Shown here: one piece after another, positions 35,766 to 49,885 of the stretch | Layout of the letters: each line of letters opens with the position of its first letter | Numbering within the stretch: the first letter of the stretch is position 1 | Assembly: GCA_021432605.1 (NCBI GenBank) | Contig: MU271148.1 | Span: 937,362-1,001,361 of the forward strand | Length of the DNA: 64,000 nucleotides | Direction of reading: 5' to 3' | Source of the DNA: Coniochaeta sp. PMI_546 | Taxonomy: Eukaryota; Ascomycota; Sordariomycetes; Coniochaetales; Coniochaetaceae | Position numbers and translations under genes: made by a program | Notes under the pieces: model-generated | What the model was told of the DNA's origin: nothing | What the model saw: the letters and a program-made list of their open reading frames with translations, nothing else | The model's database searches: none

Positions 35766-36921
35766 GATAGAAACAGCCGCTGAATGATACTATAACCTTT
35801 GGCACCGGACCCCCCAATGACAGCCATAGCTTCTCATTCCCGAAATCCCTTGCCCCTGGAGTTCTCTGCCGTGTTCCGTAACGCATCAAGAATCATGTGG
35901 ACGTGCGTTAAAACGGGACCAACTACCAGGCTCAGACGCTGCTGCCGTTGATGCCGTCTTCTCGCTCCTCTCTGAGCAGATAAGAGCGTCGGGAGTGAGC
36001 CGTAGAATCAAACTTCATCAAATGGGACACTGCTCAATCTTTATCGAGGCAGAGACGCATCCAATGCAGCCTAGAACTTTTGCAGCTTCTGCCACATCCT
36101 GGGCTGGAATCTGTTAGCCGGAAGAAGGCGCCGTGATGGGCGATAGACACAAACACGCTATGTTAGCCAATCCGGTTCAAATGTCATATAGTCGATGATG
36201 TAAGGGGCTTCAACAGGGCGTTGTTTAAAACAATGCGGACGTAGAGAACATACCTCCAGTCCATCTTCAAACCCTCACCAGAACATTACTTTAGTCCCGG
36301 GGAAGAGAATATGACCAGCGGTGCTCGCACATGTGACTAGAGATGCCACGGGGGGATATATAAACCCAAAGACCGTATTTTATCAAGCGTAGTTAGATTA
36401 CATAGATCTGGCATCTAACAGGTATATCGGGGACTAGGTTTCACATCGTGCTGTGCGTCCTCGAACGGGTGACATAGTTCTCCTATACGCTGTCGCTAGT
36501 CATCTGTATTTCTCACATAGAGTGACATACCTGGTTGGATGTGAGATAACCCTGTCGCAGATAAACATCTGGTGTCTTGGATGAGAGGGGCGGTACCGAT
36601 TTTTGAGATTTGGTGCTGCATTTCTCCTCCATGTTTATCCTATTTTATCAATTGTCCTATCATTACCGCGGTAGCATGATGTAGAAGAGTCGTGTACAGC
36701 AATATCAGTCATCAAATTGACCTTGATGAGAGGTCCTTTTCATATGTACTTGCTAACTCGGGTCGCTAGGTAAATGGTCTATGTACAATGTGAATAAAAC
36801 GTTCATCTTCCATCCGAGATTTCACTCCAAGTCATGTAGGGCATCACCACCACTGCAGCTCATCAGCTCTTTGGCGGCAAAGGTCATCTCTCGTTCATTG
36901 TCGTCATTGCATGGTCATCGC

Positions 36922-38233
<1,312 letters not shown>

Positions 38234-41200
38234 GATGACCAGAGAAGAGAGAGTTGATGAGCTGAAGGGGCTTGGTGGGAATGATATCCTACGAATGTCT
38301 GTTGGAACTCGAAGGCAGCTTGTCTTCTCCAGCTTGTTCCAGCATCATCATCGAGGAAGAAGAACAGTTATATAGCCTTGACTGAGGCTTCGTGGCGATG
38401 TCAAGGAGTCGCCACCTTCCTACTAAGGAGACATGCCCGTCATACCCTATCTAGAAGCTAGAAAAGGGTTCTGATGTACTCAACTGACGCGATCAAGGTA
38501 GGGACCAAGAGTGGAACAAGCAGAAGAGAAAATCGGGCGGTCGAATCGACGCTAGATGTCTCACCTTCCGAGCTTAGCTACGTGCAACAAACAGCAGCTT
38601 GCTTCGGACACAGGAATTCCCCATTGGTCTAGATGCCGGGCAGCTTGTCCCTGACGACTTAGCGTGGCAACACGGCACACTGCCGTACCTGCTTGTGGGT
38701 GGGCATCACCGAGGCAAGAAGAGGCAGGAATGTTGAAGCCACAAAGTCGGGTGGGTGGGGGAAGCTAGCGAGGGGCAGCGCAGAAGCCACATCCGCAAAC
38801 GTTCACATTCCCAGGAATGAAGCATTGGGCTCGAACTCCAGACTATCGAGGTAGTGCGTCGTCGTGTGCGTCACAATAGGCGGGAGAGATTGCTTAGGAT
38901 AGCAGGAGGAGGCAACAAAGAGCGGTGGAAGAGACGAGCCAGAACCTGGGGTGGATATCGAATACTCTCCAGGCAACGAAATTAGTCACATGAAAGGCCA
39001 TGGTTCATGTGCGTGATATGGTTGTTGAAGACTGTGAGTGGCCATGGAGCGGTTGTCAAGGCACGCGGCCGGCCAGGGTCGAGGTAGGTAGTTGGATGGA
39101 TAGGTACCATGCAGGCATATCTCGATGAAACCCACCATGCGCGACGGCGCAAGTGGGGAGCAGATGCGAAGGATAAATCTCGCCGTTCGGCAGTGGGAGA
39201 CTTGCGATGCCTTGCATGGTACCTCACAACCCCGGAATTGGACGGGGGGGCTTGAAAAAGGCACGGAATTGGCCCGTCTAGACTCAAGACTAGAGATGTT
39301 AGCCTGTCCGATCGAGTGCGGCACATGAAGATCTCACCTCCATCAGGCTTTACCGCTTCGAGACAGCGTCGCCGGTACTCTCTTGGTCCGGTTGGCCCCG
39401 CTGGTCAAGCATGTGTCTGTCCGTCCTCCACGAGAAGGAAGTCTATTTAAGCCTCACGGCAATCTCTGCGGCAGCTGGTGCGTCTGGGTTGGGTGTCTGT
39501 CTCATCCCTCCTGGGCAGAGTGGCTGTCGGTTACACAGCAAGTAGATTGAGAGGAGCACGTCATTGTGGAGAATCGTTAAAACGCGTCTGCAGTCCTCAA
39601 ATTTCGCGACTTCCAATTTCCTGCATCTCTTTTCTCGCATCTCCTTTCTCCCACGACGACCGATGCTTCCTGAACGTTACCTCGTCCATCCCAGACCAAC
39701 AGATTGCGGAAGGCAATTTGTTCTCTCCTTGGGGATAGGTACGCTACCACCGCACTGCCGGAGTCGACCAAGCTAGCCGCTGTAACAAGCACTGAGGGCC
39801 AACGGTTCGCGAGTCTTGGCCGGCGCCGCCTCTTGGCAGCAGCGCCAAGAAGGTCAATGTCAGTTGACTGTTATCACGACAACGACATCGTCTTGCTGGC
39901 CTTCCTCTTTGGGTTTGACCGTCCAAGTCTTGAGTTGTATTCACGGCACGCCACCTGATTGACCGCTTATCAATTTTCTCCCAGCGACTTTGGGGACTGA
40001 GAGCCATCCTCCCTCGCTCTGCCCTACTGTGATTGCTCTGTTATTGCCAAGTTTCCAATCACCCGGTCACAGCGCCATCAGTTTAATCTGTATCGGCTGC
40101 CGCCACTGAACAAGCCATACTTTGTAATGGTTCTGGCATAAATACCTACGTACAGAGTGTGGGGGCAGAAGATTGCACGATTCCAGCCTTGACGGCAGAT
40201 GGATAACAGTCCACTTCTTGAATGAACTCTGGCGCTCTCATAGGCAGAGGGGCGGTCTTGGCGGGGATGGCTTGTGCCTACATGCGCTATACACATGTAG
40301 ATCGCGAGATGTCGCCGACCTCCACAATTGACGACATCCTGCCGCACCTCTACCGTAGGCAGTGCCGGAGATCCAAAAGTCTAAGCGTCCAAAGTCAGCG
40401 GCAATACATGGTTTTGCACAAATCTTGGTGGACTCCAGACGTCTATCAGGGTTGATTTAGCCCTGGCCATATGCCTGAGCTTCTACGTCGTCATTCTGCT
40501 CAAGACACACTGACTTAGCGCTCATTGTCAACGGCCGAGCACTGGGGACGGTTCCCTACCTCCCTCATGCATGGAAGGTACTATGCGTTTTCTATGCAGG
40601 TCTAGGTGCGCCGGAAGATAACCCTTCCTGGGAAACTTGTTCGTCAGGTGTGCCTGGAAGTATGGTCTGAATGCATCCCGGGGTCGGGACTATCCGCCCA
40701 CTCGACGTTTAGAGCCTCAGTGATCGACATGGGTAACCACGCTCTTTGGTTCTTCTCTCGATTCAGTCAGGAAGGTAGCAGACGTGTGCAGAGAGGGGAG
40801 GACAAAACTGGCAGGCCGACTTGACAGAGCTTACTTAAACTCTCTAGTGACCACCCTCCCAGCCTTGGCTAAGACATCGCCTACGGACCACACCAGACGC
40901 CACAGCGTCCTGCATGCAGGTTAAACTTGATAACTCACTAATTAACCCAAGTCTTGCTTTGCTGCTGAGTCGCTGCAGGTACTCGCCACCCCTTCAAGCT
41001 TGTACGTCTCAGCTTGGCGCTTCAACATGGCGTCAGTCTCGTGGGGAGCGGTGGACGTGCTCGATAGCAAGAGTTGGGCATGATAGTGTTTGTCAAAAGA
41101 ACATGTAATGATACAAACGTGAAAACAAGACAAATCATGATACACATGTCTACGAATTGCAAGTGACGACATGAGCTGCTGTATGAGCAGCGTCATCGTA

Positions 41201-42114
41201 GGATGCTCCTGGCAGAGAGACCGCACCCGTCACGCACGTATGTCCTCAAGTGAAAGAATTCATGCTTCGGCAATGCCAGATACACTTACTTCTGGGCTCT
41301 CTGCACAATATCGAATGACGTGAGTAGGTCTTTAAGGGTGCATGATGCACTTCTCTTCCTCTTTAAAATTGACGCGCCCCAGCCTCTTCACTTCCTTTTC
41401 ACATGAGCGTTCTGCCGAGCTCTGACTTTACTGATTGAACGCTGTATATCTTTCCCCAAGACCATTCCTGTGTCGTGGTGATAAGTGATATCCCTACAAA
41501 GCTCTCTATATCCAACACTTCGACGTCTTTTAGGCTATCGACGACATCGCAATAAACCATCATTCCCCTCTGGCAGACTCTGGAGCTGTTACTCTCTGAG
41601 CCAACTGTTAAGAAATTGGTATAGTAAAGACTAGAGAAACCTTGATCTTGTGTGATGAACTGCTCCTTGGGAGAATCTTCTGGAGCTTCTATGTCTAGAG
41701 TGAGCTCAGTACGTGGTGCTGACCATAACCCTGAAGAAGGTTACAGTCACTTTACTTGTGATCTCAAAAGTAGTAGCGGAGTAACCGTTGCAACCGCATA
41801 GGTACAAGGCATGTCTGTGTTGAAGGGGGTCTTCCTCCTACGTCTAGTCCATCCCTTAAACCGGCTCACCTTGATATCTCCATTAGACCTACAGTTAGAC
41901 CTACTCGCCGAGCTGGGTCTCGCCGACGGTGAAACGCGACTCAGAATCTCAAGGCTTTCGTGAAAACGACTGCCTGGATTCAACGGCACGATAAAACTAT
42001 CACAAGTCCTCCGCCGAGAGGTACGATTCAGCCACGGCGGCACATAGATAAATTTACCAAAGGCCTATAGCAGTCTTGACTCATTGCGTTATGTATCTCT
42101 AAAGTTCTCGCCGT
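38234..42114. other. 3.9-kb spacer without recognisable gene
   Basis: The longest empty stretch of the window. The left end is the promoter of the S8A protease, with a TATATAA-like word near 38370. ORFs of 60-115 codons occur on both strands, but none has a plausible start, domain or splice partner. No tRNA, repeat array or transposon part recognised. Confidence 0.5.
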
Positions 42115-45100
42115 TTACCGACCCGCCTTTGACTTGAAAGCCAATCCCTCACACTTGAATCGTAGCTGAATGTCCGTGACGGTTGTCAAGTCCCAGCCCA
42201 GCTTGTCGACGACCGCTTGGTCAAAGGTGACCCAACCGAGGCAGCACAGGGCACGTCTGGAGAACTGCTGCTGGTCGTCGAGGAGCCGGTTCGCAGCGCC
42301 CTTTTTGGGGATGCGCGTCTCCGGCATGTAGTACTGTACCACGGTGTACGAGCTCGCCTTCTCGTAGGGGATCGCTTTGTCAAGCATCAATGGGCCCAGC
42401 CAGATGTCGTACGGCAGCTCGTCCAACCCGGTTGTCGAGCCGTCCTTGCGCTTGAGGCCAATGAACTCGGCACTGCGGATGATTAGTCGTTGCAATTTCG
42501 ACGAGCAAGAGATGCACTGTGGGAGTTCTTGTTGAAAGTTCTTTCTTGAGGGTTTTGATACTTTCGATCGTTCCGCCAGGACAGTAGGGATGATGACGGG
42601 AAGAGAAGCAAAAACGAGAAAACGACACTTACTAGACACCACGGATCCGAATCCGGTGATAATCCTTGAGTTCTTCCAGTGTCGGTGGCACGTGGAACGG
42701 CACCTGCAGATCTTGTAGCAGAAAGTCTTTCCACGAACTGGTGATGAAAGCTGCCGGAATATCGGCGGTGCCTACGGCGCCCACACGGATGTCGAAACTC
42801 GCTCTCTGCTGGCTGAGTTTCACCTTTGCATTCTTGAAGGTGGTGCGCTGGGTGTCGAACTCGGCAGCAGATAGCGCGGGACTTAGCTCGCCGAACAGCT
42901 CCTTCTGGCACTTGACGTTGTTAGTCTCATAAGTGAGCGCGAGGATACCTTCATGCAGCATATTGAAGGTTGCTTGTTTCAGGCTGGTAAGTTCCTGCTG
43001 CAGGCGCCACTTGAGCACGGCCCAGGCCAGCATCGCATCTGGCGATGCAGACATCGAGGCCGCAAGCCGCTGCAGGTCTGCCTCTTTTTCTGCGCGAGCA
43101 CCGGCCTCGGCGCCTGCGGTCAGGAACTTCTGCCGCGCGTCGTACGCCTCCCGCATTGATACCAGCATCGTCTCGCCGCGTACGGCAAGCTTCTTCATGG
43201 CAAGGCGATACTCGTCTAGGCCTTCGATTTTCTCGGGTAAGACATCCTCTTTAATCTAGACATTAAAGTCAAGTTATAAAGTCAGCGAGGCTCTGCCTGT
43301 ACCAAAATAAAGGTAGAGGCTGCTGAAAAAATGGTAAGATACAGCGTAGACCATACCGCGGCGAAGGCCTTGTCAACCTGTAGATCGAACTCTCTCCAGT
43401 CGGCAAGTAGTCCGAGGTAATCTATCTTCTCTGCTGCTTTGCCGGCGATGTCTGTCCGAGCGTGTGCTTAGTGCGACTTATAAATCTTTGAGACTACGAC
43501 TGCGAATGCAGCAGACTTGTAGTAAAACGAGATGCCGTCACATACCTTGAGAGGTTACATCATTAGCCGCCTGCTGGATCTGTTTCGCGATGTTATTTCG
43601 CGTATCCCCAGTTTTGACGCCTTTGGACGTGCCAATAAGCGATCCGACCAGTGGAATCGTGAAGGATTCCTGGTTCGCCATTGCCGCCTTCAAAGTCGGA
43701 TATATCTTCAGCAGCGTCTCGCCCAACGCCTTTATCGCGCGCCAAAGCTTGGAAGACTCTTTGACTAACTTCTCCTGTAAGCGAAAGGCTTCTGTTAGCT
43801 CTGTAAGACCACATCCAGTTTCAAGGTTGGGGGCCGTACTCCAGACTTGCGCATCTCATTGAACGCGCCAACTGTCAAGGGAGCACCAGCGCCACCCGCT
43901 ATACAGAAGGAAATGATGTGCTTGTCAGCGCATGATACATGGCCATGCTGCGGTATGAAGGAATAGACGAACTGAAGACAGCTATCCCAATGGATATGAC
44001 ACATTTTCCTACGCCCATGATGATTTCGTTCCGAAGGTCGTCCATCTGCAGAGCTCAACAGATAGCATGGTTAGCGAAGTACTGAGTAGAATGACGCCTC
44101 GTCTACCTCAAGGCTTCAGACTCGGGAATGCGAATAGCAGGCAGTGGAGAAGGCCGAACCTTCTTCTTCTTGTACTTTTCAACGCCTTTGTTGAATTCCA
44201 TTCCAGCATCTTCCATCTCCTTCCTATAGCGCTATTTGAGTGAGGTATGTCAGCAGACAAAACAATGGTCGGCATTCGCAGATCAATCTCCTCACTTGTA
44301 GCGTTGTCCTCTTATCTTCAGCGCTCTTGGTCTTATCTATCGCCTCATCCTCAAGGGCCTTAACATCGACATAGCTGCGGACAGCCAGACCCAAGTTCTT
44401 GAGAATCACGCCGCTGGAGGTCTGGATGAGCTTCTGCAGCTCGGCATCGCGATCTTTGTTTACGATGCGGTCTTCGGCTCGCTGCAGACTATTGACCATG
44501 GCGTCAATGGCCTCGGTATACGACGATGGATTCTGCTCCGGCGCGAAGAACCAGTCCTGGACGGTGACAATGTCTTCGTTGGCGTAGCCGGGGTAACCTA
44601 AGGGCAGCTGCAGGCGCCCCAGCAACGTCTCGGCATTGTCGACCAGTCGTGAGAACAATGGTGACCTTCGCGCACATCGAAGGATGAAACGCAGCCGGCG
44701 GACTATCATGTGAACGTCTGGTTTCTTCCCCATGAGTTCTGCGGCGGCGGTAGTGAAGAGGTCATCCATTAACCGTGGTAGGTTCCTGAATGAGGCTTGG
44801 TAAGCCAAAATGATGTATGAGCCAACATGAGGAAGGAGATACTGACTGTGTTCGTCGAATGTCGCCTCCAAAGGCCTCGAACTCGCCATATGTCGTAGCC
44901 CGCAGTTCCTGTAAGGGTACATCAAGGATTGATTGAATCTCGACTGCCGAGTTTCCGGTGCGAATGGAAATCCCAGCTGCGTTAGGGTCTATGTCGAAGT
45001 GAGAAAAAGCGCAGTTGGGCGTATCACGATCTGGACAGGCTGTCGGATGCCGTAGAACGTGGCACCTAGAGCTGCCATGAGCATCTGGATTATTTGTCTC

Positions 45101-45762
45101 GACCCACAAAGCCTCTGGAGCAGATTCGCAGTACAGCGACACTGCGGCTGGACTATTGTTACTGGTCGCCACCGAGATCGTCACGAGAGGCGGACCTGAA
45201 GGGATGAAGTCGCACGCGAAGATATAGAGAGACTTGAGCGCCATACTGCCTTGGTGAAGCTTGAGATCGAGGACCCCATCGTGATCTGCGGAACCAACGA
45301 GCTGACGGCAGTAGAGGTGGAGGAACCGCACGGGATGTACGCCGGCCGCGCCTTGAGCGAGGGCGGCTAGTGTCTCCGTGATGTTGATCACGGGCTTCAG
45401 AATGTAGACCTTTCAAATTGGTCAATATCAGTGATTGAGACAACAGACACGGTATAAGCAGGAAGACGGACATGACTGCCGAACCGTATTTGATCCTCAG
45501 AGCCGAGGTCAGGCAATGTTCCTTTCCTATTTTTCCAAAGCTCCGAGAAGTCGTCGAACTTCTCTGGACTCGAAATGATCCCCATTGTGGATAAGTTAGC
45601 CGTAGGCCCGTAGCTATTCACATACAACGAGCTCAAAGGATGCGTGAAGGGAAATTGACAGTGATATTGCTGTCGCTGAATCTCATTCATGCGTTGCAGG
45701 AGAGGTGTAGCGTACCCCCTTGTTGTCCTCCTTGTGGTTGCCATCAGCTGTGGCCATGCCAT
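42115..45762 (-). CDS. Large helical protein with central hydrophobic segments (second head-to-head pair)
   Basis: About ten exons and roughly 950-970 aa. Well-supported exons include 45472-45762, 44847-45409, 44296-44785, 44107-44231, 43840-43898, 43546-43798, 43357-43451, 42633-43255 and 42115-42472. A small central exon near 44.0 kb is not settled in my reading, so the chain is approximate. No family recognised. The N-terminal third is mixed and probably beta-rich. The centre and C-terminal half are long amphipathic helices, interrupted by Gly/Ala-rich hydrophobic stretches (GGAGAPLTVGAF; FTIPLVGSLIG) that could insert into membranes. The C-terminal 120 residues are globular. There is no signal peptide. 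It is head to head with the lectin-domain gene at 46302 across 539 bp. The layout suggests a large component of a two-part membrane-acting system, but that is inference. Confidence 0.66.
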
Positions 45763-46301
45763 ATGAGAGGCGCGTGATGGCAGTAGACAGGTCTAGCCGG
45801 AATGAGAACTGCAGCTAGTTGCGCCTTTGCCGAATCCAGACACTGAAACTGAAGTCGCTTGAAGGTCGCGCAGCGGAACTATCTTCCAGCTGTCCTGACA
45901 GTCAAGTACAGGGGGCTGAGCGGTCAAATCGGACCCCCTCCCATCAAGGGACGGATAGACCAGTTTGCAGAACTATTGACACCCCGCTGCAGCCCATTTC
46001 CCAGTTGGACTAGTCTGGACTCTAGTTGGGTGCGGATCGCCCCGTTCTAGAGCCAACACTATCGTGACGCCACGCCACTAGACCGATGCAAGAGATGCCG
46101 GTGACCCGCATCCTTTTCACCGTGCCTCAAGACACCCGGCCATATGTTCGTGATGAGAACGGCAGCGCTTGAACTTATTCCCAATCTCTGCGTCCCAAAG
46201 TACGGTCTATCGACTACCTAGATAGTATAACGAACTTCGAAGCCTTACATCCTACATATTTTCCTTGTACTTGACGAGACGCTGAACTTGCCACTGGAGA
46301 A
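45763..46301. promoter_or_regulatory. Shared promoter region of the second helical pair
   Basis: 539 bp between two outward-facing starts. It contains CCCCTCCC/GGGGG-type GC words near 45910-45950 and an AT-rich stretch before the rightward start (46200-46265). No known factor site identified. Confidence 0.5.
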
Positions 46302-48363
46302 ATGACGGACACGACATCTTCTCTTAGAAATGCCTTCAATACGGCATTCTCGGACGGGATCTACCTTCCTAGCCTGAGCCAAAGAGATGTCTTTCGCGGC
46401 AAGTACAGGAATGCATTCGCATTCCCGTTCCAATACATCCAAGACGGTCGGAAAAGCTGGCCCGGCATCTTTGATGAGCTGGACATCGTCCTTTACGACT
46501 CGACCAAGGGTGTTGGATCCGCTCTCAAGGCAGATTTTGAGGAGAGATTGACGCAGTATGACATTATCCTCAAAAAGGGTGAGGCAAAGCCCCATGTACC
46601 GACCTCGTTTCGGACAGAGACAATACATTGGAGCAATATTGAAACACTAACATCATCGGTGTGATACTGACAGTCGATGGGGTTCTGGACATCTATGCCA
46701 GATACAGCCAGTCCAGCAAGAGTTTGACGGAGCTTCAGAGACACGTGAGGGATTCTTTCACCACAGTGTCCAACTTTTCGACCATGCTCGACAATGAACT
46801 GGCAAAGTTTGAGAATGTGCGCATACGGGTCACTCTGCACGAAGTCGCTGAATCATGGCTACTCATCTGCTAACATGTTTGATGGAAAATTGTAGTGCGT
46901 AAGGACATTCCAGAAAGGCGACATCGACAAGATGGTGAAGGACGTCCAAGACCACTGGGGCAATTTTGCAAGTGCAGCGGCGTCGCAGTGGATGCCGAAG
47001 CCTCAGGGAGTTTTACCTCAGGATGTGGACTTCTTCCCCTACCTTTCCGACTGGGCGACAGTGTCCAGCAAACTGGAGCGGACCGCCTTTGTCTTCAATA
47101 AGATCAGAGGGAAGCTACCTCAGATCGTCCAGCGTATGTTGAGACGCCATGCCAGTCGCCTCCTGGGCTTATGTATACATCTGAATTCGCACTGACTGCG
47201 AGAAATTATAGATCTGAATCTTCTATCGAAGACTTTGCAAGGCATGAGTCTGCTGAGTCTTGATATTCTTGGGAACTTGGGGGCCGGAGCACAGACCGAC
47301 GTCGAATCTGACCTTGCCGAAGAGGCCAACTTGGTGCAGCAGCTAGGACTGTGGCGGCAAAATCAGCCCGTCCTGCGCGAGCAAGAAATTGCCATGAAGC
47401 ATGTTATGAGGGGTGAGGTCGCCTACGAACGTAATGGCCAACTGAAGCGGGGTGGAGATGACCTAAGTCAAGCCAAGGGACTTCCCCTTGTTATCGACTC
47501 TATCATGCGACTCGACGTCGGCGTCAGTCAAGATATATGGATCAGCAAGGAGATGGACGGTGGGTCCAATCGATACTGGAAGCCGCAAGGCGCCACCGAA
47601 TTCCACAGCTCCACGCTCGGATGGGTCGAGGTGCCGGAAGCGGTACGAAGTCGGGTACGGTATGGTGAGGCTGAACTGGATCTCCATGGAGGTCGGACTG
47701 TTGAATGGCTCAACTTCTCGGATATTTACAACACTACCGAGTTCGATGTCAAATTCGACAAGCCCTTCGAGACGGACAGTGTCGCCCTCTACACATGGAT
47801 TCAAGCATTGTAAGCTGCTACCATGCCATGGTTCAGCCGTTGAGCGGAAGTCCATCGCTCATCGGTGAAAAGTTTTCAAGTGAGCTTGCTGACACAAATT
47901 TATCAGTGACATTGGCCGCACCTCACGGGAGCTGAGTTTAAAGGTTGACCTGCCGCCGGGTCGCAGGGCCGACAGGAACGGCTTCAAGGCATGCATCACC
48001 GTGCCCAGGGGCAGCCTCAAGTACGTCCGGTTTGCCTACATCGCCTACGAATATCGCCAAGACGTGGACTTCCGTCTTTCAACCTACGAGCAGCGGGGCA
48101 AATACAAGAGACCTGGCACCACCAGGTGCGAGTTCTTCAGCTACTACTATTCGTACGGGGGATCGGACTTGAATCTTAAATCGGCTCCAGCTGTGCTCGT
48201 GATGCTCAAGAACTTCCGTTTCGATAGGAACCACAACATCCGGCTCGAGGTACAGCACGTAGCCACTAAAGCTGGCGTCATCGTTAGGGCTCAGACGTGG
48301 TGGGACAGCGAGATGAAGGAGCTCGATTATGTGATTCTTACCATTGCGGATCGGCTGGAATAG
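46302..48363 (+). CDS. Helical protein with C-terminal H-type-lectin-like domains
   Basis: Five exons: 46302-46578, 46674-46816, 46896-47133, 47212-47809, 47907-48363, giving 570 aa. All joins keep the frame. Residues 1-230 are mainly helical, with one moderately hydrophobic segment after it (MSLLSLDILGNLGAGAQ). The C-terminal third is beta-rich. The block VKFDKPFETDSVALYTWIQA (near residue 400) and the last 70 residues, ending in VIVRAQTWWDSEMKELDYVIL, resemble the repeated beta strands of H-type lectins (discoidin/Helix pomatia agglutinin family), which bind GalNAc-type sugars. No signal peptide. It is head to head with the large helical protein gene. I infer a sugar-targeted partner in a two-component system. 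The lectin match is by eye and needs a profile search. Confidence 0.7.
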
Positions 48364-49075
48364 TTCGCCACTACAAGCATCCAAAGTATCCATCACCCCG
48401 ACATTGTGCAGATTATGTTGAGACATGTGGGCTAGTATGCAAGAATGTATGGTAGCTACCTTACCATCAAGTTCAGTCCACGGTGGAGGGTGAGGTTGAA
48501 GAGGGAACAAACAAACCAGAGCTACCAGGTTGGAGTAAACTCATCTCAGGGTAAAACAACGCCGGCGCGAATCAATGATGGACTAGGGGAAAATGCAGCG
48601 GACAACCTTTTGGCCGAACGTATCGTATGTGGGTTAGGACATAGCCGCATCATAGCATGACCGAGAAGAACCGGATCTGTAGTTGATGACAGTATTGATA
48701 CACATAAGTACCCATCCGTCTCCAATCTGAATAGAGATCTCGGGTGAGAGCAAGCATTACCTCACAGTTTGGTGACTACAACTTGTTTCCACTCGGTTCA
48801 TGACGTCTCATAATTCATTCTAGGGTTCCGTTTCGGAGCCGAATCAGAACCCGAAGACAAGCAGCTATCTTCGCATTGGACTCAGTCAACTCCAAACCTG
48901 GGAGGTCGTGCACTGCGCAACTGTCGCGCAAACAGTATTTACCGAAGTGCGTATTCATCCAACCAAGACCCACACCGCCCTCAAACCATGCAGTCATCCT
49001 TATATACTACCTTATAGACCCGCAAGCTTGCTGCTCAGGTCTTTGAGAGTACTCTTCTACCCCTCATTCTTTGCG
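48364..49075. other. Spacer before the methyltransferase gene
   Basis: About 0.7 kb with no recognisable gene. Presumed 3' UTR of the lectin-domain gene and promoter of the methyltransferase. Confidence 0.5.
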
Positions 49076-49885
49076 ATGACCTCTCGCGACTCCCTTCCAC
49101 GGGGTCTCATCCTTCAACATGAAGCATTTAAAAAGATACTCGATGGCCGTCTCCTAAGTGCTCCAATAGCCGGGCCTGTCGACCGCGTACTCGACCTTGG
49201 CACAGGATGCGGCATCTGGGCGGCCGAGTTTGCCGAAGCACACCCATCCGCCGAGATCATTGGTGTGGATAACTTTCCTCAGCCAACTATCACAGCGCCG
49301 CCCAACTGCCGCTTCATAGCCCTGGACGCGGAACAGGACTGGGAGGAACTCGGCGACACACGGTTCGACGTGATACACACTCGCCTGGTGCCTTTCCACG
49401 CAGATGGAGTGCAGGCTGTGTTGAAGAGGTGCTATGATCATCTCAGCACGGGCGGATGGATGGAGATGCAGGAGGCATGGCCGCCGTGCCGGACAGATGA
49501 GCCTCTTGGAGCTCCGGAACACAAGTCGAAGGTTATCGAGTGGACAAAGTTGAGGTTTGAAGCTGCGGCTAGGCTTGGAATTGATCAGGACATTGCTGGA
49601 CGCCTACCGGAATTCCTCTCTGAGGCAGGGTTCGTCGACGTCCAGCTGCGGGACCATAAGTGGCCGATCGGACCGTGGATGGAAGAGGAAAAGATGAAGG
49701 ACATCGGAGAGATCAACTTGGAACTGCTGCAGCATTCGATGATGGGCCTCTCGAAGGAACTGCTTGCCAATCTGGGCATGGGAGAAAAAGAGGTTGTTGA
49801 TTTTGTTGAACAGGTTCGGCGAGAGCTTGGTCTAGGAAAGATCTATACTCCAGTTCGGTTTGTGTGGGCCAGAAAGCCAGGTTAG
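49076..49885 (+). CDS. LaeA-like class I SAM-dependent methyltransferase
   Basis: Single exon, 269 aa. The start at 49076 (GCGATGACC) is preferred over the longer open frame because family members begin shortly before the SAM domain. SAM-binding motif I is DRVLDLGTGCGIWAAEFAE (about residues 36-54). Motif II ends in the acidic GVDN, and a later RFIALDAEQDWEEL and FDVIHTRLVPFHAD correspond to the following motifs. GGWMEMQEAWPP is typical of the fungal TAM/LaeA-like group. Some members act in secondary metabolism or its regulation, but no biosynthetic core gene is visible here, so the substrate is open. A 63-bp dispersed repeat begins 19 bp after the stop. Confidence 0.9.
   Translation: MTSRDSLPRGLILQHEAFKKILDGRLLSAPIAGPVDRVLDLGTGCGIWAAEFAEAHPSAEIIGVDNFPQPTITAPPNCRFIALDAEQDWEELGDTRFDVIHTRLVPFHADGVQAVLKRCYDHLSTGGWMEMQEAWPPCRTDEPLGAPEHKSKVIEWTKLRFEAAARLGIDQDIAGRLPEFLSEAGFVDVQLRDHKWPIGPWMEEEKMKDIGEINLELLQHSMMGLSKELLANLGMGEKEVVDFVEQVRRELGLGKIYTPVRFVWARKPG

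Larger units (their letters stand above)
33845..36921. other. Gene-poor spacer holding the 5S rRNA gene
   Basis: About 3.1 kb. Apart from the 5S gene and a possible protein-gene remnant (34850-35250, minus), I see nothing I can name. Many short ORFs are broken and lack splice logic. Confidence 0.55.
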
